The position numbers and the translations under genes are program-made. Positions 39,917 to 49,343 of a stretch of DNA of 64,000 nucleotides are shown piece by piece. Every line of letters begins with the position of its first letter. Position 1 is the first letter of the stretch. Below the pieces are notes generated by a model, which saw only the letters and a list, made by a program, of their open reading frames with translations, searched no databases and had not been told where the DNA came from. The stretch comes from CAMYMQ01 sp963730305 (GTDB taxonomy: Bacteria; Pseudomonadota; Alphaproteobacteria; Bin65): contig CAVSRB010000003.1 in NCBI GenBank assembly GCA_963730305.1, forward strand, positions 744,001 through 808,000, written 5' to 3'.

Positions 39917-41041
39917 TACACTAACTCCTGATATCGGAGCCGGTATGTCGAGACGGCTCTGCTATGCTCTGGAGAGATGATCAACCACATCGCCATGTCG
40001 ATCTAACATCGCGAGGAAGATCGATTCTTATAGGCTAGGATTAAAGAAGAGCTCCAATTACTACTACTTAGCCCAGATCTGCGCAGAAGCATATTGGCGC
40101 GCCAAGCCTGACGTGGTCGCCGTAAGCAGTGGCAAAGCCTCAGAAAGATGGATAATCAGCGCAAGAGAGACGTGGCGCATCATGGAGCGGTTGGTGAAGA
40201 TGCCGCCAAAAGCCGCAGCAGAGACGGTGAGATTGGCCTGGATGAAATTGACTTCCAGATGGACGTCATAGCATTGGTGATTCGACTCACAGCCATGACG
40301 GCTGTGGCGAGGCAATTATGGATTCGTTAAACGAACTTGGAGTATCCTGCTGAATACGGCGTTCGAGCCTACTGTCGAGTGTGGTCGGCTTGTGGCCACA
40401 GGTTTTGTATTCACCTGGAGATGAGTTCGATGTCTTTACGCGGTCTAGAGTGACGAGAAGTGCCGAACTGGATTTGGTGGGCGCTTTAGCATTCGCCTGT
40501 AGCTTCATAGCACAGTTTCTGCTTGCTGGGTCGAAAAGAACGCGATACCATGCGACCGTTATCATGTGAGGCAGACTGTGCCTGAGCGATTAGCAAAGTA
40601 TCGCTCGCGGCTAATTGCAGATCAGAATATTCCAATAAAGACCGATAAAGGCCGAGCTTGGATGCAGCACACAGCTCCGACAGGAGATTGTGAATTACAT
40701 TTCCCTGCACATCAGTTCAGCCGAAAGTTTGTCATTCGACAGAAAGGGCATCTTTAGCACTATTACTTTAAGAAACGCCTATAGCGATGAGCACACATGT
40801 GGCAAAGCCAAATAGTCCGCGATTATTTGTGGTTGGATGAATGCGTCAAGGATATGCACGAGGCCGACCGCGCGCCGATCAGAATTTGCCTGTTGCTGGC
40901 GACCTCTTGACGGGGATCAAACCCCATCTTCAACGTAGCGGCTGCCGGATCCTGGCAGACACCCGGCCGCACGCCCCGCCCGACGCGAGAGCGGCCAGTC
41001 ACCTGACAGCGGGGCTCGGGGCGTGCCGTTTCCGCGCCACG

Positions 41042-43012
41042 CTAGACCCTCGGCACGATCCGCAGCACCGGCCGCGGCTCGGGCGGGCCCGGGTCTTCCG
41101 GGTCGGCCGAATCGAAGGTCTGGGACGGCTCGGTCCACGATTCGACGATCTCGATCAGCGCCTCGGTGGTCTCGATCGCGAAGTCGCGCTGGGCGTCGTC
41201 CCACCACGGGTATTCCAGCGGCGGCTCGCCCTTGTCGCGGCGGATCAGCGACTGGTAGCTGCGCTCGTCGGGCCGCTGGTAGCGGTAGGCGTCGCGCAGC
41301 TCGCGCAGCATCTCCTCGACCACGTGCATGGTCGAGCGGAACCGCACCCACTTGTGCGCCTCCCAGTTGACCTCGACGTCCCACTTGGGCCCGGTCGCGA
41401 ACCGCTCGGCCAGCATCCGGCCGGCGCGCCGGCCGCGGTCGGCCAGGTCCTGGACCACGTCGCCGGGCATGTTCAGGTTGATGCCGCCTTCCTTGCGCTT
41501 GAGGATGATGTGGACGACGCGGTCGCGATAGCCGGGGACGCGGGCCTGCTCGTTGTCGACCCAGTTCTGGGCGACCTCCTTGACCGCGCTGAGATAGCCG
41601 AACAGCGACGCCCGGCCGTTGGCGTCGAAGCGGTGCCAGATGGCGACGCCGCGCTCGCGATAGCTGTGCGGCATCCACACCGATTCGTCCGGCCGGTCGT
41701 CGACGTGGGGCGGGCGCAGGTTGATCGCGAAGGTCGGCCAGCGGGGCAGCGGCTGGTCGAAGAAGTGAACCGGGAAGTTGCTCGAGATGCCGCCGTCGGA
41801 GAACCAGCAGCGCTCGGGCTTCGGCTCGGTGCGGGTGAAGTCGCGGGTCCAGTCGATGGCGTAGAGCGGCACCGCGCTGAGCAGGACCGGATAGGCGAGG
41901 CTGAGCCGGACCCCGACGGCGACCGGCATGTCCTTGGCCAGCGGCAGCGGCACCAGGGGCGCGTATTGCCGGGTCACGTCGGTCCAGTTGGCGTGCTCGA
42001 CCATCCAGTCGACCAGGCGGTCGGGGAACAGGCGGCGCAGCTCGATGGGATTGAAATAATACTGGCTGACGCCCTTCTCGCCCGGGTCCTCGAACGGGAT
42101 GCGCAGCGGCCGGCCCTGGGTCAGGTTGGTCGTCATCATCTGCAGGTTGACGCCGTCGCCGTCGCTGTCGGGGCCGTCGCCTTTCCACAGGTCGCCGAAG
42201 GTCAGCGGCGGATCGGCCACCGGGTCGCGGCCGGCGATCCGGGCGACGGTGTCGGCGACCCAGTTGGTCAGCGGCATCCCCTGGGTCGGGTGTTCGGCGT
42301 AGCCGGTGCACATGCCGTAGAAGTTCTCCGGGATCCGCCGCAGCACGATCCGCGCCATGCCGGCGAAGATGGCCAGCGCGACGCCGACCAGGACCAGCGC
42401 GGCCGCGGCGGCGAGCGGCGCCCACAGCATCACGCCGGCCCCGTAGACCGCCGCGAGCACGGCCAGCACGCCGCCGGGCGCGGCGCCGATCAGGGCGTGG
42501 CCGGGGAAGTTGCGCAGCGCCGCGGCGATCACGTTGACCGCGCGGCCGATCCGGTTGCGCCGGCCCCGCAAGGTGGCCGCGAAGACGTTGAAGAAGGGCG
42601 CGATCCGCGGCGCCGGCTGGAACAGGGCGAACAGGTTGGACTTGCCGTCCTTGCGCACGCTCTCGGCGAACCAGCCGGGCAGCGCGGCGAGCGCGTCGAA
42701 GCCGCCGGACTTGCGGTCGCGGGCGTATTCGGCGGCGGCGGTGTAGGCGGCGGCGATCGCCCCGGCCGAGGTGCCGCCGATGTTCTTGAAGCGGTAGACC
42801 CGCGCCAGCTCGACCGTCGCCATCGGATAGACGACGCCGCTGGTGATGCCGCCCTTCATGACGACGTCGCAATAGCGGATCGAGGGGGACGGCTGGGGGG
42901 CGCGCTTGCGGCGCCTGAACGGAAGCCGCCGGCCCCTCGCCTTGTCGGCGTTGGCCCTCGACTTGTCGGCGCGGGCGCGGCGCGGCCGCGGCCCCTTCCT
43001 GCGTTCAGGCAA
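41042..43012 (-). CDS. Large patatin-like phospholipase with two central membrane helices
   Basis: 656-residue protein with a basic N terminus (about 1-40). The patatin domain starts at DVVMKGGITSGVVYP (oxyanion hole GG), with the nucleophile motif GGTSAGAIAAAYTAAA (Ser near 84). The catalytic Asp is in CWFSDGGISSN near 410. Between them, two hydrophobic helices (about 175-225) and a cytosolic loop (about 230-330) form an insertion typical of a rhizobial/alphaproteobacterial membrane-patatin group. It probably hydrolyses phospholipid acyl chains at the inner membrane. It ends 180 bases from the AT-rich island; rpoH lies upstream in the same direction. Confidence 0.85.
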   Translation of the reverse strand: MPERRKGPRPRRARADKSRANADKARGRRLPFRRRKRAPQPSPSIRYCDVVMKGGITSGVVYPMATVELARVYRFKNIGGTSAGAIAAAYTAAAEYARDRKSGGFDALAALPGWFAESVRKDGKSNLFALFQPAPRIAPFFNVFAATLRGRRNRIGRAVNVIAAALRNFPGHALIGAAPGGVLAVLAAVYGAGVMLWAPLAAAAALVLVGVALAIFAGMARIVLRRIPENFYGMCTGYAEHPTQGMPLTNWVADTVARIAGRDPVADPPLTFGDLWKGDGPDSDGDGVNLQMMTTNLTQGRPLRIPFEDPGEKGVSQYYFNPIELRRLFPDRLVDWMVEHANWTDVTRQYAPLVPLPLAKDMPVAVGVRLSLAYPVLLSAVPLYAIDWTRDFTRTEPKPERCWFSDGGISSNFPVHFFDQPLPRWPTFAINLRPPHVDDRPDESVWMPHSYRERGVAIWHRFDANGRASLFGYLSAVKEVAQNWVDNEQARVPGYRDRVVHIILKRKEGGINLNMPGDVVQDLADRGRRAGRMLAERFATGPKWDVEVNWEAHKWVRFRSTMHVVEEMLRELRDAYRYQRPDERSYQSLIRRDKGEPPLEYPWWDDAQRDFAIETTEALIEIVESWTEPSQTFDSADPEDPGPPEPRPVLRIVPRV

Positions 43013-43107
43013 GCGCTCCTCCCCGGACGGTCATGCTTCGGCGCACAGAATAACGGGGGCCCGCGGTTGCGGCACCCCCGTCGTTCGAAGCCTGTCCGGC
43101 GGTCGGC

Positions 43108-44019
43108 TTACGCCTCTTGGCCCACCTTCTGCTCGATGACCATGTTCTTCATCGACTTCTGGAGCTTCTCGAACGCGCGCACCTCGATCTGGCGCACCCG
43201 CTCGCGGCTGATGCCGTATTCCTGGCTCAGCTCCTCCAGGGTCAGCGGCTCGTCGCGCAGGCGCCGTTCGGTGAGGATGTGGCGCTCGCGCTTGTTGAGC
43301 GTCTTCATCGCCTCCTGGAGCATGTTGCGGCGGACGCCCAGCTCCTCGCTGTCGGCGAGCAGGGTCTCCTGGTCGACCTGCTGTTCGTCGACCAGCCAGT
43401 CCTGCCACTCGCCGTCGCCGTCGATGCGCAGCGGCGCGTTGAGCGAATGGTCCGGCGCGGCCAGGCGGCGGTTCATCTGGACGACGTCGTCCTCGGTGAC
43501 CTTCAGCTCCTCGGAGATCTTCTTGACGTTCTCGGGCGACAGGTCGCCCTCCTCGAGCGCGCGCAGCCGGCCCTTCATCTTGCGCAGGTTGAAGAACAGC
43601 TTCTTCTGCGCGGCGGTCGTGCCCATCTTCACCAGCGACCAGGAATGCAGGATGTATTCCTGGATCGACGCCCGGATCCACCACATCGCGTAGGTGGCGA
43701 GCCGGAAGCCGCGCTCGGGGTCGAAGCGCTTGACCGCCTGCATGATGCCGACGTTGCCTTCGGAGATCAGCTCGGCGGTGGGCAGGCCGTAGCCGCGGTA
43801 GCCCATGGCGATCTTGGCGACCAGGCGCAGGTGGCTGGTCACCAGCTTGTGCGCGGCGTTGACGTCGCCGTGCTCGCGCCAGCGCTTGGCGAGCATGTAT
43901 TCTTCGTCCGGCGCCAGCATCGGAAACTTCCGGATCTGCTGGAGATAGGCCGAGAGATTACCCTCCGGGCCGATCGTCGGGACCGCCGGCAGGGTGGCAA
44001 TCATCGATCCACTGGCCAT
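43108..44019 (-). CDS. rpoH: RpoH, heat-shock sigma factor (sigma-32)
   Basis: Directs RNA polymerase to heat-shock promoters. The 303-residue product has region 2 motifs (LISEGNVGIMQAVKRFDPER; LATYAMWWIRASIQEYIL), the RpoH box QKKLFFNLRKMK (about 136-147), region 3, and region 4 HTH (LTLEELSQEYGISRERVRQI). Length and the RpoH box separate it from RpoD and RpoS. The ATG at 44019 has GGGAG upstream. FtsH, encoded at 6561 in this window, is its known regulator protease. A candidate sigma-32 promoter lies upstream. Confidence 0.96.
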   Translation of the reverse strand: MASGSMIATLPAVPTIGPEGNLSAYLQQIRKFPMLAPDEEYMLAKRWREHGDVNAAHKLVTSHLRLVAKIAMGYRGYGLPTAELISEGNVGIMQAVKRFDPERGFRLATYAMWWIRASIQEYILHSWSLVKMGTTAAQKKLFFNLRKMKGRLRALEEGDLSPENVKKISEELKVTEDDVVQMNRRLAAPDHSLNAPLRIDGDGEWQDWLVDEQQVDQETLLADSEELGVRRNMLQEAMKTLNKRERHILTERRLRDEPLTLEELSQEYGISRERVRQIEVRAFEKLQKSMKNMVIEQKVGQEA

Positions 44020-44094
44020 GTCTGAGATACTCCCACTTTTCGTCGCGCGGAGACCGATTTTTCGGCCGTTTCCACCGTTGTTTTTCTGTTAGTC

Positions 44095-44122
44095 ATGTGG
44101 GGATCCGTCTTCGCCATTTCAA
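44095..44122 (-). promoter_or_regulatory. Sigma-32-like promoter of rpoH
   Basis: On the minus strand TTGAAA (plus 44117-44122) is followed by 14 bases and CCCCACAT (plus 44095-44102), close to the heat-shock consensus TTGAAA-N13/15-CCCCATNT. It lies about 75 bases upstream of the rpoH ATG, indicating positive autoregulation. The rest of the 138-base rpoH-rluD gap shows no other clear signal. Confidence 0.6.
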
Positions 44123-44157
44123 TCAGATTCTGCCGCTGCTTGGCCGATTTCCTCGAC

Positions 44158-45156
44158 CTATAATAATTCCAGGGTTGCTACCAAATCCCTTATATCGTCG
44201 GGTAAATCGCATTCGAACCTGACCCTCTCGCCGGTCCCGGGGTGCTCGAAGCCCAGCACCGCCGCATGCAGCGCCTGACGGCCGAACCCCCGGATCGCCG
44301 CGGCCGCCGCGCTGTCCGCTCCCTGTCCGGGAAGGCTGCGCTGGCGCCCGTATACCCTATCGCCGACCACCGGGTTGCCGCGATGCGCCATATGCACGCG
44401 GATCTGGTGGGTCCGCCCGGTGGCCAGCCGGCAGGAAACCAGGCTGACGGCGTCGGCGAAGCTCCGTTCCACTTGATAATACGTACGAGCGTGCTTCCCT
44501 CCGTCGCTGACCACCGCCATTTTCGTGCGATGGGCCGGGTGGCGGCCGATATTGCCCTCGACCTCGCCCTTCAGCGGCCGGGGCACGCCCCAGACCAGCG
44601 CGCGATAGATCCGCTCGATCGAATGGTCCGCGAACTGCCGGGCCAGGTGGCGGTGCGCCTTGTCGTTCTTGGCGGCGACCATCACCCCGCTGGTGTCCTT
44701 GTCGAGCCGGTGGACGATGCCGGGCCGGAGCACCCCGCCGATCCCCGACAGCGACCCTTCGCAATGGGCGATCAGGGCGTTGACCAGGGTCCGGTCCGCA
44801 TTGCCCGGGGCAGGATGGACCACCATGCCCGCGGGCTTGTTGACGCAAATCAACCACTCGTCCTCGTAGACGACGTCGAGCGGGATCGCCTGGCCGGCCG
44901 GCGCCGCGGGGACCGCCGCCGGGATCGACACCGCGAAGGCCTGCCCCGCCCGCACGGCGAGCGCCGGATCGCGCACCGCCGCGCCCGCGGACGTGACGCA
45001 GCCGTCCTTGATCAGCTGCTTGACCCGGCTGCGCGAGACGTCCTCGAGGGAGCCGGCCAGCCAGGCGTCGAGCCGCGCGCCGGCGGCCGCGTCGGCGACC
45101 GTCACGGTTATGCTCAACTCGTCCGCCTTCGCCGCTATTTTTACCGGCTCATCCAT
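44158..45156 (-). CDS. rluD: RluD-family 23S rRNA pseudouridine synthase
   Basis: Forms pseudouridines in helix 69 of 23S rRNA. The 332-residue protein has an N-terminal S4 RNA-binding domain (about 18-80, ARLDAWLAGSLEDVSRSRVK) and the catalytic RluA domain with the Asp in HRLDKDTSGVMVAAKND and the PAGMVVHPAPGN motif. The late RTHQIRVHMAHRGNPVVGD is diagnostic. ATG at 45156 is preferred to 45174. It is divergent from the small membrane protein at 45193. Confidence 0.93.
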   Translation of the reverse strand: MDEPVKIAAKADELSITVTVADAAAGARLDAWLAGSLEDVSRSRVKQLIKDGCVTSAGAAVRDPALAVRAGQAFAVSIPAAVPAAPAGQAIPLDVVYEDEWLICVNKPAGMVVHPAPGNADRTLVNALIAHCEGSLSGIGGVLRPGIVHRLDKDTSGVMVAAKNDKAHRHLARQFADHSIERIYRALVWGVPRPLKGEVEGNIGRHPAHRTKMAVVSDGGKHARTYYQVERSFADAVSLVSCRLATGRTHQIRVHMAHRGNPVVGDRVYGRQRSLPGQGADSAAAAAIRGFGRQALHAAVLGFEHPGTGERVRFECDLPDDIRDLVATLELL

Positions 45157-45192
45157 CGTCCACCGACATCCCAAAGCATCGGACCGCCATCC

Positions 45193-45507
45193 ATGAAGAA
45201 AATGCTGACCGCGAGCGTCATCATCATGGGCGTCCTCATTCTGGCAGGCACGGTCGCGCTGGTCATCGGCATCATGCGCCGCGTCAATTCGACCAGCGGC
45301 GCCCCGCGCACCGCCGCGCGCGACCCTGCCAAGGGCGTCCTCGTTCGCCTGAAGCTTCCCGGAGAGACCAAGGTGCGCAGCCTGACCCGCACGGACAAGG
45401 GCCTGGCGATCCTGCTCACCATTCCCGGCCGGGGCGACTGGATCTACGTCGTGCCGACCGACGGCGACGGCCCGATCGTCCGCATCGCCGTCTCGGCGGA
45501 GAAATAG
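45193..45507 (+). CDS. Small membrane-anchored protein of unknown function
   Basis: 104 residues: one N-terminal transmembrane helix (MLTASVIIMGVLILAGTVAL, about 4-23), then a periplasmic beta-rich tail (VRLKLPGETKVRSLTRTDKG, LLTIPGRGDWIYVVP). DUF6476-like small proteins of this shape occur beside rluD and threonine aldolase in alphaproteobacteria, as I recall, but I cannot confirm the family. Two bases separate its stop from ltaE. Confidence 0.7.
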   Translation: MKKMLTASVIIMGVLILAGTVALVIGIMRRVNSTSGAPRTAARDPAKGVLVRLKLPGETKVRSLTRTDKGLAILLTIPGRGDWIYVVPTDGDGPIVRIAVSAEK

Positions 45508-45509
45508 GC

Positions 45510-46556
45510 ATGAATTTCGCGAGCGACAACGTCACCGGGGTAGCGCCCGAGATCATGCAGGCCATCGCCGCGGCCAACGAGCCGGTGGCGGCGGCGCCCT
45601 ACGGCGACGACGACATCACCGCCGGGCTGGACGCGCTGTTCAGCGGGGTGTTCGAGGCCGACTGCCAGGTCTTCCCGGTGGCGACCGGCACGGCGGCGAA
45701 CGCGCTGTCGATGAGCGTGATGGCGCCGCCCTACGGCGGCATCTTCTGCCTGGCCCACAGCCACTCCAACTGGGACGAGTGCGGCGCGCCGGAATTCTAC
45801 ACCGGCGGCGCCAAGCTGATCCCGATCAAGGGCGAGAACGGCAAGCTGACCCGGGCGCTGTTCGACGCCACGATCGCCGACCTCGGGCCGCCGCACGGCG
45901 TCCACAACGTCCAGCTCGCCGCGGTCTCCGTGACCCAGTCGAGCGAGATGGGCACCGTCTACGCGCCCGAAGAGATGCGCGAGATCTGCTCCTTCGCCCG
46001 CGCCAACGGGCTCTACGTCCACGTCGACGGCTCGCGCTTCGCCAACGCCGTCGCCAGCCTGGGCTGCCGGCCGGCCGAGCTGACCGTCGCGGCCGGCGTC
46101 GACATCATGTCGTTCGGCGCGACCAAGAACGGCGCGATGGCGGCCGAGGCGGTCGTGGTGTTCAACCCGGAGCTGGCCGAGTCCCTGGGCTTCCGGCGCA
46201 AGCGCGGCGCCCACCTGTTCTCCAAGATGCGCTTCCTGTCGGCCCAGCTCGAAGCCTATGTGGCCGACGGCCTGTGGCTGAAGCTGGCCGGCCAGGCCAA
46301 CGCCATGGCCGAGCGGCTGGCCGACGGCCTGAGCGACGTCGACGGCGTCGAGATCCTGTTCCCCGTCGAGGCCAACATGATCTTCGCGCAGCTGCCGATC
46401 GCCCTGGTCGAGCGGCTCCACGACGACGGCTTCTGGTTCCACCACTGGGGCGACCCGGAGACGCCGATGGTCCGGCTGGTCACCGCGTTCAACACCGACG
46501 CCGACGACGTCGACCGGTTCGTGGAGGTCGCCCACGCCCAGATGGCGGAGGCCTGA
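45510..46556 (+). CDS. ltaE: Low-specificity L-threonine aldolase
   Basis: Cleaves L-threonine or L-allo-threonine to glycine and acetaldehyde, PLP-dependent. The 348-residue fold-type I enzyme begins FASDNVTGVAPEIMQAI, has FPVATGTAANALSM, His-rich AHSHSNWDECGAPEFYTGG, PLP Asp173 in HVDGSRFANA and PLP lysine Lys206 in FGATKNGAM. Full length. It is in an operon with the small membrane protein before it. Confidence 0.93.
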   Translation: MNFASDNVTGVAPEIMQAIAAANEPVAAAPYGDDDITAGLDALFSGVFEADCQVFPVATGTAANALSMSVMAPPYGGIFCLAHSHSNWDECGAPEFYTGGAKLIPIKGENGKLTRALFDATIADLGPPHGVHNVQLAAVSVTQSSEMGTVYAPEEMREICSFARANGLYVHVDGSRFANAVASLGCRPAELTVAAGVDIMSFGATKNGAMAAEAVVVFNPELAESLGFRRKRGAHLFSKMRFLSAQLEAYVADGLWLKLAGQANAMAERLADGLSDVDGVEILFPVEANMIFAQLPIALVERLHDDGFWFHHWGDPETPMVRLVTAFNTDADDVDRFVEVAHAQMAEA

Positions 46557-46575
46557 GGGGGCGCCCCGGACGACA

Positions 46576-47115
46576 ATGCGCGCGCGGCGCAGGATATCCG
46601 GCCTGTCGGCCCTGGGCGTGGCGGTGCTGGGCGTATCGGTGCTGGGCGTGGCGGCGCTGGCCGCCGCCGCGCCGGTCCGCCCGCGCGCGGCCGCCGACGC
46701 CGGCACCGTTGCGAAGACCCTGCCCCGGGCCTGGTGCGGCCGGTACCGCTGGCGCGGCGACGCCACGATCCAGCGCATGGCGATCGTCTTCACGACGGTG
46801 TCGGTGCGCACGGACGGCCAAGTCGCCGCGCGCGGCGCGGCGGTCATCATCGTGCCGGGACGGCGCTATTCGCTGTCGGTCAGCGCGGTGATCGAGCCCA
46901 AGACCCGGCACATCGTGCTGCGCGAGCACCGGCCGGTGCCCGACACCCCCGACTTCACCACCGACGGCGCCCATCGCGGCTCGCTCGGCGCGGACCTGCG
47001 CACGATCCGCACCGTGTGGACCCAGAACCTGACCGGCGAAAAGGGCGACCTGACCATGCACGCCGTGCCGGCGACGGGCGCGACGCCGCCGACCTGCGGG
47101 AAACCGAGCGTCTAG
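46576..47115 (+). CDS. Exported hypothetical protein
   Basis: 179 residues with an N-terminal signal/anchor (LGVAVLGVSVLGVAALAAAA) and a beta-rich body (WCGRYRWRGDATIQRMAIVF, RRYSLSVSAVIEPKTRHIVL, IRTVWTQNLTGEKGDLTM). Three Cys in all. 17 bases after ltaE, so probably cotranscribed. I do not recognise the family; the function is unknown. The stop lies 27 bases before the convergent end of the enolase-superfamily gene. Confidence 0.6.
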   Translation: MRARRRISGLSALGVAVLGVSVLGVAALAAAAPVRPRAAADAGTVAKTLPRAWCGRYRWRGDATIQRMAIVFTTVSVRTDGQVAARGAAVIIVPGRRYSLSVSAVIEPKTRHIVLREHRPVPDTPDFTTDGAHRGSLGADLRTIRTVWTQNLTGEKGDLTMHAVPATGATPPTCGKPSV

Positions 47116-47142
47116 GCGCCCGCGTGCCGGGGGTGACCGGGC

Positions 47143-48297
47143 TCAGCCCTTGCCGTGACCGCCCGAGGCCGGCAGCTTGGCCAGCTCGGCGATGGCGTCG
47201 AGATCCGGCTCGAAGCCCAGGCCCGGCGCCTGCGGCAGCTCGAGCCAACCGTCCTTCGGCGCGGGCAGGTCCTTGTACATCTGCTTGCAGCACTCGACCG
47301 CGACGTAGTGGTATTCGCCCAGCGTGCCGTTCGCCATCGCCGCCTGCAGGTGCATGTTGTGGTGGATCCACGCGCCGCCGTTGGCGATCGGCACGTTGTA
47401 CGCCTGGGCCATGCCGGCGATCTTGGCGCACTGGGTATAGCCGCCGGTGATCGCGACGTTGGGCTGGAGCACGTCGACCGCCTGGGCCGCCAGCAGGTCG
47501 CGGAACCGGAAGGACAGCCCCTCGTTCTGGCCGCAGGCGAGCGGGATCGAGGTCTGCCGGCGCAGCTCGGCCATCTGGCGCACGTCGTTCTGGGTGATCG
47601 GCTCCTCGAAGAAGGCGATGCCCAGCGGCTCCAGCCGGCGCGCCAGCTTGGCCGCGTGGTAGTGGTCGAGGCTGCAGTTGGCGTCGATGTAGATCTCGAT
47701 CTCGTCGCCGACCGCGTCGCGCACCGCCTTGACCCGCTGGTAGTCCTCGGCGATCACGTCGGCCAGCGGCCGGGGCTCGTCGCGCCGCTGCAGCGCCGCC
47801 ATGCCGACGGTCATCTTGAGCCGCCGGTGGCCGTTGGACACCCACAGCTTGGCCGCCTCGCCGAGCTGGTCGCGGTCGAAGAAGCCGAAGCCGAAGGTGG
47901 CGTAGGTCTGGATCCGGTCGCGGGTGCCGCCGAGCAGCTTGTAGACCGGCTGGCCGAGCGCCTTGCCCTTGATGTCCCACAGCGCGATGTCGAGCGCGGC
48001 GATGGCGTGGGCCGCGTAGCCGGTCTGGCCGCGCGGCGCGAGCAGCCAGTAGAGCTTGTCCCACGCCCGCTCGGTCAGCAGCGGGTCGTCGCCGACCAGC
48101 GCCGGACCGGCGACCTTCTCGACGATCGACGCGATCACCTCTTCCTCGGTGATCGCGGTGAAGCCGTAGCCCGAGACGCCGGCGTCGGTGTGGACGGCGA
48201 CGAAGCACATGCTCAGCGTCATCGTCTTGTCGAGGCCGAGCAGGTCGATCTCGAGCGGGATGTTGAGGGGCGTGGCCTCGACGGCGGTGATCTTCAT
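47143..48297 (-). CDS. Mandelate racemase/muconate lactonizing enzyme family protein (enolase superfamily)
   Basis: 384-residue enzyme with an N-terminal capping domain (1-125) and a TIM barrel. Metal ligands are Asp205 (IDANCSLDHY), Glu231 (FFEEPI) and Glu259 (GQNEG). The barrel residues at the catalytic positions are unusual: KMT (161-163) replaces the KxK motif, and Asn280 in QPNVAITGGYTQ replaces the usual Asp partner of the His; WIHHNMH follows. Substrate not predictable, but the neighbouring LysR and TctCBA transporter suggest an acid-sugar or carboxylate. It is downstream of the LysR gene on the same strand. Confidence 0.87.
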   Translation of the reverse strand: MKITAVEATPLNIPLEIDLLGLDKTMTLSMCFVAVHTDAGVSGYGFTAITEEEVIASIVEKVAGPALVGDDPLLTERAWDKLYWLLAPRGQTGYAAHAIAALDIALWDIKGKALGQPVYKLLGGTRDRIQTYATFGFGFFDRDQLGEAAKLWVSNGHRRLKMTVGMAALQRRDEPRPLADVIAEDYQRVKAVRDAVGDEIEIYIDANCSLDHYHAAKLARRLEPLGIAFFEEPITQNDVRQMAELRRQTSIPLACGQNEGLSFRFRDLLAAQAVDVLQPNVAITGGYTQCAKIAGMAQAYNVPIANGGAWIHHNMHLQAAMANGTLGEYHYVAVECCKQMYKDLPAPKDGWLELPQAPGLGFEPDLDAIAELAKLPASGGHGKG

Positions 48298-48431
48298 GGG
48301 CGGGCGCTCTTCTCGATGCAGGGCGCGCCGGAACGCGCGGGCGAGCCCGCGGCCGGCGCTGTCACCCCCGAGATATCAACAAGAGCGGCATGGCTGCCAT
48401 GTGATTCGCGGCGCGAAGCCATAAGCCGTGG

Positions 48432-49343
48432 TTAAGGGGCTGCCGCGGCGGCGGTGCCCGGCTGGCGGAGATAGCCGAGCAGGAGCCGTGCCGCGGGCGC
48501 CAGGCCGGCGCGGCGACGGCGGACGATGCCGAGCTGGCGCCGCCATTCCATGCCCTCGACGTTCAGGGCGCGCAGCGCGCCGTCGTCGCCGGCGACCTCG
48601 GCCAGCGCCCGGGGGAAGAAGCTGAGCGCGTCCGATGCGCGCAGGTAGGCCATGAGGAACAGCACGGAATCGGATTCGGCGGCGATGTCGATCGGGCCGA
48701 GGTCGTGCTCCGCGACGAGCTGCTCGAACATCTGGCGGGCCGAATGCTGCCGCGGCGTGACCACCCAGGGGTAGTCGCGCAGCGCCGCCAGCGGCACCGG
48801 CGACCGTTCCTGCAGCGGGTGGTCGCGCCGGGCCACCACGGCGACCGGGCTGTCGGTCAGCGGTTCCTGGACCAGCGACTCGTCGAGCGGCGCCTCGGCG
48901 ATCGTGACCACCGCGAAGTCGAGGTCGCCGTACAGCACCTCCCGGATCAGGTTGTCGGGCTTGCCCTCGCGGACGTGGACCCGCACGCCCGGATGCTCCG
49001 CCCGCAGCCGGGCGACCGCCCGGGGCAGGATGATCGCGCCGAAGCTGGGCCGCGCCCCGATCCGGACCACGCCGCGGCTGGTCCCCTTGAGCTCGTCGAT
49101 CACGCCGAGCGCGCGCCCGATCTCGCTCTGGACCAGCCGCGCGTGGACGGCGAGCAACTCGCCGAACACCGTCGGCGTCATGCCGCGCGGGCCGCGGTCG
49201 AGCAGGCGTACCTGCAACAATTCTTCGAGCCGGCGGATGCTCTTGCTCAGCGCGGGCTCGGAAATCCCCAGCGTCTTGGCGGCCCGGCCGAGCGAGCCGG
49301 ACTCCAGGACGGCGAGGAAATGGTTCAGATGACGGAGCTCCAT
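48432..49343 (-). CDS. LysR-family regulator
   Basis: 303 residues: winged HTH at 1-60 (LRHLNHFLAVLESGSLGRAA, KTLGISEPALSKSIRRLEEL) and an effector domain about 90-290. It sits between the enolase-superfamily gene (same strand, downstream) and the divergent TctCBA operon, so it probably activates both in response to the transported acid. The gap to tctC (49344-49594) contains an AT-richer segment, CTTAACCGGAAGTTATTGC, but no clear operator. Confidence 0.9.
   Translation of the reverse strand: MELRHLNHFLAVLESGSLGRAAKTLGISEPALSKSIRRLEELLQVRLLDRGPRGMTPTVFGELLAVHARLVQSEIGRALGVIDELKGTSRGVVRIGARPSFGAIILPRAVARLRAEHPGVRVHVREGKPDNLIREVLYGDLDFAVVTIAEAPLDESLVQEPLTDSPVAVVARRDHPLQERSPVPLAALRDYPWVVTPRQHSARQMFEQLVAEHDLGPIDIAAESDSVLFLMAYLRASDALSFFPRALAEVAGDDGALRALNVEGMEWRRQLGIVRRRRAGLAPAARLLLGYLRQPGTAAAAAP

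Larger units (their letters stand above)
39362..40860. other. AT-richer, gene-poor island of about 1.5 kb
   Basis: The base composition falls sharply from about 70% GC to under about 50% and returns abruptly near 40860. No family motif is visible on either strand. Short frames: 39467-39730 (+), 39686-39916 (-), and 39981-40271 (+), an open frame of 97 codons without a start, with NYYYLAQICAEAYWRAK and RETWRIMERLVKMPP, which could be a decayed gene. Other frames at 40148-40330, 40287-40565 and 40566-40757 have no coding support. It reads as a foreign fragment, a decayed phage or island remnant, beside the terminase-like gene. Confidence 0.6.
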
